Part shown: one piece after another, positions 34,806 through 41,735 of the stretch | How positions within the stretch are numbered: position 1 is the stretch's first letter | Layout of the letters: each line of letters opens with the position of its first letter | Assembly (NCBI GenBank): GCA_934249275.1 | Contig: CAKQKT010000004.1 | Location: 1 to 41,735, forward strand | Length of the DNA: 41,735 nt | Direction: 5' to 3' | From: an uncultured Sutterella sp. | Lineage (GTDB): Bacteria > Pseudomonadota > Gammaproteobacteria > Burkholderiales > Burkholderiaceae_F | Notes under the pieces: generated by a model | Databases searched by the model: none | What the model saw: the letters and a program-made list of their open reading frames with translations, nothing else | What the model was told of the DNA's origin: nothing | Made by a program: the position numbers and the translations under genes

Positions 34806-35267
34806 TCAGGCGGCGTGCTTTCGCACCGGAATAACGGCGGACACGACCTGCTTGCCGTGGCGGGCTTCATGAGCCTCCACCATGCCAGCGAGCGTCACGC
34901 CCTCCAGAAATTTTCTCGTGGTCCGGTTCAGATCTTCCCACAGATGATGCGTAAGACAGGCGGCGCCGCCGAGGCAGCTTCCGTCGCCGCGGCACTGCGT
35001 GGCGTCAATATCCTCGTCCATCGCCTCAATGATCGCAGCAGCAGTAATGTCGCCCGCCGGCGCGCCAAGACGATAGCCGCCGCCTGGACCGCGAACGCTC
35101 GCGACAAGTCCGGCACGGCGGAGCTTGCAGAAAATCTGCTCGAGATAGGCCACGGAGATCTGCTGCCGCTCCGAAATCTGCGTGAGGGAAATGGGAGCAT
35201 CCTCCTCATGCAGGGCCAGGTCCACCATGGCCGTCACGGCAAATCGTCCTTTGGTCGTCAGCTTCAA
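34806..35267 (-). CDS. iscR: Fe-S cluster-sensing transcriptional regulator IscR
   Basis: This 153-residue Rrf2-family regulator represses the isc operon when it holds a [2Fe-2S] cluster. The winged-helix domain (MKLTTKGRFAVTAMVDLAL...VRGPGGGYRLG) is followed by the cluster ligands Cys92, Cys98, Cys104 and His107 (CRGDGSCLGGAACLTHH), with E. coli numbering. It is the first gene of the operon, directly behind a promoter carrying a type 1 IscR site (35358-35382). Confidence 0.97.
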   Translation of the reverse strand: MKLTTKGRFAVTAMVDLALHEEDAPISLTQISERQQISVAYLEQIFCKLRRAGLVASVRGPGGGYRLGAPAGDITAAAIIEAMDEDIDATQCRGDGSCLGGAACLTHHLWEDLNRTTRKFLEGVTLAGMVEAHEARHGKQVVSAVIPVRKHAA

Positions 35268-35344
35268 AACGCAGCTCCAATTTGACGGGATTGAACAACG
35301 GGAATAAACGGAAAAAACAACCGAATCCCGACCAAGTGGCTCGG

Positions 35345-35373
35345 ATATTAGCGGAGAATACCCGACTAATCAA
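35345..35373 (-). promoter_or_regulatory. Promoter of the isc operon
   Basis: TTGATT (35373-35368), 17 bases, TAATAT (35350-35345) on the minus strand, about 78 bases upstream of iscR. Confidence 0.75.
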
Positions 35374-35382
35374 GTCAATTAT
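35358..35382 (-). promoter_or_regulatory. IscR type 1 binding site
   Basis: On the minus strand the 25 bases ATAATTGACTTGATT followed by AGTCGGGTAT agree with the known E. coli type 1 consensus (ATASYYGACTRWWWYAGTCRRSTAT) at all but three positions. The site covers the -35, as expected for autorepression by [2Fe-2S]-IscR. Confidence 0.85.
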
Positions 35383-35425
35383 TGAGTCTGCTCAAAAAGA
35401 GCGCAAATACTTACAGATTGCAAAC

Positions 35426-35455
35426 GAGAAAAGCCCGCTTGGGCGGGCTTTTCTC
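35426..35455 (-). terminator. Terminator after the tyrosine phosphatase gene
   Basis: GAGAAAAGCCCGC and GCGGGCTTTTCTC pair over 13 positions around a 4-base loop, 23 bases past the phosphatase stop. It insulates the isc promoter. Confidence 0.85.
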
Positions 35456-35477
35456 AGAATTGAACTTTGAACGAGTC

Positions 35478-36017
35478 TTACTCGGCTGCGGGCTCGGAAG
35501 CCGCTCCGGCGGCGGCCTTTGCGGCCTGAAGAGACTTCTGCATCATGCGGGCCTTGCGGGTGAGCGTTTCGAGAAGACCGCCGCAGGCATCGGTGCAATA
35601 ATCAAGCACCTGATTGAAGCCCTCATTGAGACCGTAGTACGGATCCGGCACGACGGCAGCTTCGTAATCGTTGGCATAACGCATCAGCAGATGGATCTTA
35701 TGCTTGTACTGCGGAGGCGAACGGTGCTGCAGATCGGTCAGGTTCTCCCAGTCCATCACCAGGATGAGATCGAACTTGGCAAAGTCCTCCGGCGTAATTT
35801 CGCGCGCACGATGCTCCTTGATGTCGAGACCGCGCTTGCGGCATGCAAGCTGAGCCCGCACGTCGGGCGTCTCACCGACATGGTGTCCGCTCGTGGCGGC
35901 GCTGTCCGAATAGATCACGTCGTCAAGCTTGGCCTCCACAACCTTCTTGCGGAAGATCGCCTCGGCGGTCGGACTGCGGCAGATGTTGCCCGTGCACACA
36001 AAAAGTACATTAATCAC
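35478..36017 (-). CDS. Low-molecular-weight protein-tyrosine phosphatase (GTG start)
   Basis: This 179-residue phosphatase shows the P-loop CX5R (VCTGNICRSPTAEAI, Cys8 to Arg14) and the general-acid loop VPDPYYG. Targets in bacteria are often tyrosine kinases of polysaccharide export, but no such gene is near, so the substrate is unknown. The C-terminal 20 residues are alanine-rich and beyond the usual 155-160 length. The start is GTG at 36017 (MINVLFVCTGN) with GGAAA about seven bases upstream; a TTG at 36080 would add residues unlike the family. Confidence 0.9.
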   Translation of the reverse strand: MINVLFVCTGNICRSPTAEAIFRKKVVEAKLDDVIYSDSAATSGHHVGETPDVRAQLACRKRGLDIKEHRAREITPEDFAKFDLILVMDWENLTDLQHRSPPQYKHKIHLLMRYANDYEAAVVPDPYYGLNEGFNQVLDYCTDACGGLLETLTRKARMMQKSLQAAKAAAGAASEPAAE

Positions 36018-36214
36018 TTTCAATTTTCCGAAATCTTCAGAGCTTCGTTTCAACGGAAAGGATGCCCTGTTTTCAACCAACCTATATATGCTACTGCAGA
36101 AGGCGAGTTCTGCCTAGTGTCAATTTCGCCCGACACCTCATGACAGTTGTTGCAGAGGCGTCCGGAGCGTGAACAATTTTTACAGGAACGGCAGATCCGC
36201 CGACCGGCGGCTAG

Positions 36215-38251
<2,037 letters not shown>

Positions 38252-38450
38252 GAAGAAACCTCGATCAAATTTCTGAATGAGTCAATCCGACGATTGTATG
38301 CCGTTTTCTTCTCAAATCCACGTTACCGAAAATTCCCTATCCCGTCTGACAAAGCTCGAAAGACATCAAGACAGAAGTTCGTCAAGCCTGCGCGGTCGGA
38401 TTCGGTTCGTTATAGTGAAAGCACCATCAATCCCAAATGGGCTTTCCCAA

Positions 38451-39647
38451 ATGACTCGCGAATACTTTGCACCTCTTGAACCCCGTCCCGACGATCCCAT
38501 TCTCGGCCTTGTGGAACTCTACAAGAACGACCCCCGCGACACGAAAGTCAACCTCGGCGTCGGCGTCTATCTCAACAACGACGGCAAGCTTCCGCTCATG
38601 AAGGCCGTCGGCGCCGCCGAAAAGCGCCTTGCAGAACGCGGCGAACCTCACGGCTACATTCCGATGTCCGGTCTGCCAGGCTACTGCGCTGCCGTCCAGA
38701 AGCTCGTCTTCGGCGCTGACAACGAAGCCGTTCTTACGGGCCGCATCGCCACCGTCCAGTCCCTCGGCGGGACCGGCGCACTTCGTCTCGGTTCCGTTTT
38801 CGCCCACGATTACCTCGGTCTCAAGAAAGGCGTCGTCTCCAACCCCACCTGGGGCAACCACATCACGCTCTTCGAACACGCAGGCCTTGAAGTCGACCGC
38901 TATCCGTACCTCAACAAGGACAAGAACGGCGTTGACTTCGAAGCCATGAAGGCTTATCTCGAAGGACTTGAAGCAGGCACTGTGGTGCTCCTGCACGCCT
39001 GCTGCCACAACCCGACCGGCTACGACCTCAACGCCGAGCAGTGGACCGAAGTCACGAAGATCATTCAGGAGCGCGATCTCTTCCCGTTCCTCGACATCGC
39101 CTACCAGGGCTTCGGCTCCGGACTTGACGATGACGCAGCCGCCGTTCGCGCCCTGTGCGCCGCCGGCATCTCCTTCATGGTTTCCTCCTCCTGCTCGAAG
39201 AACTTCGGCCTTTACGGCGAACGTGCGGGCGGCCTGCACATCGTCACCAAGAACGCCGCCGAAGCCAAGGTAGTCACTTCGATCATCAAGGCCATCGTTC
39301 GTGCCGAATACTCCAACCCGGCCACGCACGGCGCCGCCATCGTCAATGAAATTCTCAACGACGAAGAGCTCTATGCCCAGTGGGTTGAAGAAGTCACCGC
39401 CATGCGCACCCGCATCCGCTCGATGCGCGAGAGCCTGACTGCCGCCGGCAAGGCGCACGGCGCCGATCTCTCCTTTGCTGTCCGTCAGGCCGGCATGTTC
39501 TCGTTCACGGGCCTCAACGCCGAACAGATGCTTGCGTTGCGCGAGAAGTACGGCGTCTACGGCGTCGCCAACGGCCGAATCTGCATTGCCGGCCTCAATT
39601 CCGGCAACGTGGACTACGTCGCCGAAGCCCTCGCCGCAGTGCGATAA
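38451..39647 (+). CDS. tyrB: Aromatic-amino-acid/aspartate aminotransferase (class I)
   Basis: This 398-residue fold-type I PLP enzyme belongs to the AspC/TyrB group. The PLP lysine is K250 (SSSCSKNFGLYGERAGG), with Asn187 (HACCHNPTG), Asp215 and Tyr218 (DIAYQGFGSG) and Arg258. It exchanges amino groups between Asp/Glu or aromatic amino acids and 2-oxo acids. AspC and TyrB are hard to separate by sequence alone; tyrB is chosen because betaproteobacterial members next to uvrB are usually annotated so. ATG 38451 matches the family start (MTREYFAPLEPRPDDPILGL). A TATAGT at 38411-38416 may be its -10. Confidence 0.9.
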   Translation: MTREYFAPLEPRPDDPILGLVELYKNDPRDTKVNLGVGVYLNNDGKLPLMKAVGAAEKRLAERGEPHGYIPMSGLPGYCAAVQKLVFGADNEAVLTGRIATVQSLGGTGALRLGSVFAHDYLGLKKGVVSNPTWGNHITLFEHAGLEVDRYPYLNKDKNGVDFEAMKAYLEGLEAGTVVLLHACCHNPTGYDLNAEQWTEVTKIIQERDLFPFLDIAYQGFGSGLDDDAAAVRALCAAGISFMVSSSCSKNFGLYGERAGGLHIVTKNAAEAKVVTSIIKAIVRAEYSNPATHGAAIVNEILNDEELYAQWVEEVTAMRTRIRSMRESLTAAGKAHGADLSFAVRQAGMFSFTGLNAEQMLALREKYGVYGVANGRICIAGLNSGNVDYVAEALAAVR

Positions 39648-39668
39648 AAAGCCAAAAAATCACGAGGT

Positions 39669-39689
39669 ATACCATGTTTATGGTATTTT
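39669..39689 (+). terminator. Small terminator after the aminotransferase
   Basis: ATACCA, loop TGTTTA, TGGTAT and TTTT. The stem is short and A/T rich, so activity is uncertain. Confidence 0.45.
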
Positions 39690-39701
39690 GAAGAAGTAGT
39701 C

Positions 39702-39731
39702 TTGCCAAAACCCAAAAAGCTCCGATATACT
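39702..39731 (+). promoter_or_regulatory. Promoter of the tRNA-Asn pair
   Basis: TTGCCA (39702-39707), 18 bases, TATACT (39726-39731), ending 13 bases before the first tRNA-Asn. Confidence 0.65.
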
Positions 39732-39744
39732 TCGTGTCCTTGAT

Positions 39745-39820
39745 TCCCCGATAGCTCAGTCGGTAGAGCGACGGACTGTTAATCCGCAGGTCGCTGGTTC
39801 GAGCCCAGCTCGGGGAGCCA
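39745..39820 (+). tRNA. tRNA-Asn (anticodon GTT), copy 1
   Basis: A 76-base cloverleaf: acceptor TCCCCGA/TCGGGGA, D-arm GCTCAGTCGGTAGAGC, anticodon loop CTGTTAA (GTT), T-arm GGTTCGAGCC, encoded CCA. Closely matches E. coli tRNA-Asn. Confidence 0.97.
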
Positions 39821-39862
39821 AGTTAGATTGGTCAATCCGACTTACCGACCAATTCAAAGTAC

Positions 39863-39938
39863 TCCCCGATAGCTCAGTCGGTAGAGCGACGGACTGTTAA
39901 TCCGCAGGTCGCTGGTTCGAGCCCAGCTCGGGGAGCCA
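39863..39938 (+). tRNA. tRNA-Asn (anticodon GTT), copy 2
   Basis: Identical to the first copy over all 76 bases, 42 bases downstream. The spacer contains ATTGGTC and GACCAAT as an inverted repeat, a possible processing hairpin. No separate promoter is needed. Confidence 0.97.
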
Positions 39939-39945
39939 CAAATTC

Positions 39946-39983
39946 AAAAAGCGGCGCTTTCGAAAGAAAGCGCCGCTTTTTTT
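39946..39983 (+). terminator. Terminator of the tRNA-Asn pair
   Basis: AAAAGCGGCGCTTTC, loop GAAA, GAAAGCGCCGC and eight Ts form a long perfect stem directly after the second tRNA. Confidence 0.95.
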
Positions 39984-40042
39984 CGTCCCTGCATTTCTTC
40001 GCGGCGCATTCGACGCTCACGAACAAGCATTACTTTCTTTTC

Positions 40043-40118
40043 TCTAGGGACTTTTGCCTGTTCGGCTTGGTGATCGTCAGAAACCTATGAAAATCCCTCT
40101 CGTCTAGGCACTTTTCCC
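40043..40118 (+). repeat. Imperfect direct repeat, 60-base offset
   Basis: TCTAGGGACTTTTGCC (40043-40058) recurs as TCTAGGCACTTTTCCC (40103-40118), 14 of 16 bases identical, exactly 60 bases apart, immediately upstream of the promoter at 40120. It may bind a regulator or be a remnant. The rest of 39984-40119 shows nothing recognisable. Confidence 0.45.
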
Positions 40119-40119
40119 A

Positions 40120-40148
40120 TTGAACCACTCATGCGCAGGATGTATTGT
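40120..40148 (+). promoter_or_regulatory. Promoter of the structured RNA
   Basis: TTGAAC (40120-40125), exactly 17 bases, TATTGT (40143-40148). The predicted start is about 40155, just before the first hairpin of the RNA. Confidence 0.6.
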
Positions 40149-40154
40149 TGATCC

Positions 40155-40306
40155 CGTCGCGAGGGATTGGGTTATCCCGCGCGTCCAGCGGAGGAAAACC
40201 TTTCTGTCTGTCTTTCCTCCCCTGTTAGGTTCTGCCGAGACAGGTGGCCTTGGCAGAATCGCTCTTGGGCCGTGTTGATGCCTCTGCATCCGCGGCCCAC
40301 TTTTTT
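40155..40306 (+). ncRNA. Candidate structured RNA (sRNA or 5' leader attenuator), family not recognised
   Basis: About 152 bases lie between a promoter and a strong intrinsic terminator. Four successive hairpins are visible: 40158-40183 (CGCG-A-GGGAT / ATCCC-G-CGCG), 40190-40220 (GGAGGAAA / TTTCCTCC), 40230-40258 (TTCTGCCGAG / CTTGGCAGAA) and the terminator 40267-40306 (GGGCCG and GATGC paired with GCATC and CGGCCC, then ACTTTTTT). No open frame fits. I do not recognise it as 6S, 4.5S, RNase P, tmRNA or a common riboswitch. It is either a free small RNA or a premature-termination leader for the dehydrogenase gene 135 bases downstream. Confidence 0.6.
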
Positions 40307-40310
40307 ATTT

Positions 40311-40351
40311 GGCGAACCTCCGTTAGAGGACAAACAGCTAGGTTGTTCGCC
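40311..40351 (+). promoter_or_regulatory. Hairpin in the dehydrogenase leader
   Basis: GGCGAAC (40311-40317) pairs with GTTCGCC (40345-40351), with CCTC/GAGG possible inside. It follows the RNA terminator and precedes the dehydrogenase gene; no separate promoter was found between them. Confidence 0.4.
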
Positions 40352-40441
40352 TGATGTCCAAGCCGATCGGCAACCCTAAACTTTCAAGTAGTGAGATCCC
40401 CCGGACCTCATACCGACACACAACAAAAAGGACAACAAGAC

Positions 40442-41506
40442 ATGCGCTACCCTGCAGCAAAACTAGAGAGCCTTGCCCGCGACTTCCTTGAAGCCACCGG
40501 CAGCAGCGAGGACGAAGCCCGCGTCGTCGCCGAACACATGATCGGCGCCAATCTGCGCGGACACGACAGCCACGGCATCGGCATGATCGCCATGTACGCC
40601 AAGTACCTCAATGAAGGTAAGCTCATTCCCAATGCTCCGCTTTCCGTCATCAAGGACACGGGGCCGGTGCTTCAGCTCGACGGCTGCCGCGGCTACGGCC
40701 AGCGCATCGGCCGCGAAGCGACCGACATGGCCATTGAACGCGCCAGGAAGCACGGCATCTGCATGTACACGATCGGCCGCACCTGCCACCTCGGCCGCAT
40801 CGGTACATACGGCGAGCAGGCGGCCGCCGCCGGGATGGTCTCCATTCACTTTGTGAACGTCAACGAGTTCTTCCCGCTCGTCGCTCCGTTCAACGGCTCC
40901 AAGGCACGTTTCGGCACGAATCCGATGTGCGTGGCCATGCCGGGCACCGACAAGCACGGTCCGTTCGTTCTTGACTTCGCCACGTCGATCGTGGCGATGG
41001 GCAAGACCCGCGTCGCCTATCTGGCCGGGAAGAAGTTTGACGAACCCGTGGTGCTCGACGTCGAAGGTCATCCGACCAATGATCCGACGCCCATGTGGCA
41101 GGAAGGCGAGAAGGGCGCCCTGATGGCGTTCGCCAAGCACAAGGGATCCGGCCTCGCCATGGCCTGCGAGCTCCTCGCCGGTCTTCTCACGCACGGCCAT
41201 ACGATCCAGCCGGGTCATGAGCGCGACGGCAGCATTGTCAACAACATGACGGCCTTCATGATCGATCCGTCCGTTCTCGGCGATCTCGACTGGATGAAGT
41301 CCGAATTCGACGCGATGGTCGACTATGTCAAGAGCTCTCCCGCGCCTGACCCTGTCAACAACCCCGTGCTCACGCCGGGCGAACCCGAACGCATCCGCAT
41401 GGCCGACAGGCTTGCCCACGGCGTCGAGATCTCCGACGGCGAAATGGCAGCCATCCTCAACGTCTGCGAAGCCGCAGGCGTTCATCACCATTGGGAAGTC
41501 ATCTAA
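40442..41506 (+). CDS. Ldh-family (type 2 malate/lactate) dehydrogenase, YbiC/HcxB-like
   Basis: This 354-residue NAD(P)-dependent oxidoreductase of the malate/L-lactate dehydrogenase 2 family closely follows E. coli YbiC/HcxB, a hydroxycarboxylate dehydrogenase. Family motifs: RGHDSHGIGM (residues 39-48, catalytic His region), SIHFVNV, APFNGSKARFGTNPMC, LDFATSIVAMGKTRVA and AFAKHKGSGLAMACELLAG. It likely interconverts a 2-hydroxy acid and a 2-oxo acid; the natural substrate is unknown. ATG 40442 has AAGGA nine bases upstream. The long upstream region with the structured RNA suggests regulated expression. A terminator follows. Confidence 0.9.
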   Translation: MRYPAAKLESLARDFLEATGSSEDEARVVAEHMIGANLRGHDSHGIGMIAMYAKYLNEGKLIPNAPLSVIKDTGPVLQLDGCRGYGQRIGREATDMAIERARKHGICMYTIGRTCHLGRIGTYGEQAAAAGMVSIHFVNVNEFFPLVAPFNGSKARFGTNPMCVAMPGTDKHGPFVLDFATSIVAMGKTRVAYLAGKKFDEPVVLDVEGHPTNDPTPMWQEGEKGALMAFAKHKGSGLAMACELLAGLLTHGHTIQPGHERDGSIVNNMTAFMIDPSVLGDLDWMKSEFDAMVDYVKSSPAPDPVNNPVLTPGEPERIRMADRLAHGVEISDGEMAAILNVCEAAGVHHHWEVI

Positions 41507-41564
41507 AACGCTCTGAGAAGCGCCTGGATCGTTTCTCAGGCAGTCCCGCGTATGGACCCATTCA

Positions 41565-41599
41565 ACAGCCCGCCGGCCGCTGCCTGCGGGCTGTTTTTT
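41565..41599 (+). terminator. Terminator after the dehydrogenase gene
   Basis: CAGCCCGC, a 12-base loop, GCGGGCTG and TTTTTT, about 60 bases past the stop. A second stem (CTGAGAA/TTCTCAG) lies between. Confidence 0.85.
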
Positions 41600-41664
41600 C
41601 ACCTGCTTCGCCACTTCCTCCCGACGGTTCGGAAGAGCGGAAATAAACGGATAGCTGAAATAGC

Positions 41665-41695
41665 AAAAACCCCGGCTTCTTTCGAAACCGGGGTT
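41665..41695 (-). terminator. Terminator of the rRNA operon
   Basis: AACCCCGG, then CCGGGGTT and TTT on the minus strand, 12 bases after the 5S rRNA 3' end. Confidence 0.85.
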
Positions 41696-41706
41696 CTTGT
41701 AATAGT

Positions 41707-41735
41707 GAGCCTGACGATGTCCTACTTTCACTGGA
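41707..41735 (-). rRNA. rrf: 5S rRNA, 3' end (partial)
   Basis: The minus strand reads TCCAGTGAAAGTAGG then ACATCGTCAGGCTC, the conserved 3' end of betaproteobacterial 5S rRNA. Only the last 29 bases are in the window; the rRNA operon lies to the right and converges on the dehydrogenase gene. Confidence 0.9.

Noticed and set aside
38252..38450. SOS (LexA) box upstream of uvrB
   Set aside because: No CTGT-N8-ACAG-like palindrome was seen in the divergent region.
40155..40306. 6S RNA, 4.5S RNA, RNase P RNA or tmRNA
   Set aside because: None of the conserved sequences or end-pairing of these RNAs could be found; the hairpins are successive rather than one long rod.

Overview
The window looks like core chromosome of an anaerobic or microaerophilic Betaproteobacterium of the Burkholderiales, most likely a gut Sutterellaceae (Sutterella/Parasutterella type). 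This rests on the thrS-infC-rpmI-rplT...pheS-pheT-ihfA order, a recJ preceded by its usual betaproteobacterial partner (COG4255 type), a complete isc operon, a 5S rRNA 3' end of betaproteobacterial type, and a gene set usually seen in strict anaerobes (MinD-type ATPases with inserted ferredoxin domains plus NifX/ORP-like proteins). No lineage search was run; this is a reading of family signatures and gene order.

Layout. 1-9.9 kb (minus strand): translation block tRNA-Val x2 - thrS - infC - rpmI - rplT - [yjiH - yjiG] - pheS - pheT - ihfA - tRNA-Pro. A yjiHG membrane-protein pair sits between rplT and pheS, and pheS has its own promoter and a Phe-codon-containing leader with an attenuator hairpin. 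infC appears to start at AUA. 10-12.3 kb: relA (minus). 12.4-14.6 kb: a secreted autotransporter-like protein (minus). 14.9-19.6 kb: lolC/E - lolD - tatD - ACT protein - UPF0210/DUF711 (minus, tightly packed). 19.7-26.1 kb (plus): COG4255 protein - recJ - prfB (programmed +1 frameshift) - lysS - Nudix hydrolase. 26.2-29.5 kb (plus): a five-gene cluster resembling the Desulfovibrio orange-protein (ORP) system, led by a DUF134-NifX fusion behind a consensus promoter overlapped by a palindrome. 29.6-35.4 kb (minus): iscR-S-U-A // hscB-hscA-fdx-iscX with a good IscR type 1 site on the promoter and an intrinsic terminator inside the operon. 35.5-38.3 kb (minus): low-molecular-weight tyrosine phosphatase and uvrB. 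38.4-41.7 kb (plus): aromatic/aspartate aminotransferase, two identical tRNA-Asn, an unrecognised structured RNA with its own promoter and terminator, a YbiC/HcxB-like dehydrogenase, and, entering from the right on the minus strand, the 3' end of 5S rRNA.

How the parts fit. Much of the window is translation and stress machinery (three aminoacyl-tRNA synthetases, RF2, IF3, L35, L20, five tRNAs, RelA), where leader-based control is expected and several leaders show hairpins. The two accessory-looking systems are the ORP-like metal/Fe-S cluster next to isc and the yjiHG insertion. The least explained items are the structured RNA at 40155-40306, the ORP-like operon with its palindromic operator, and the pheS leader.
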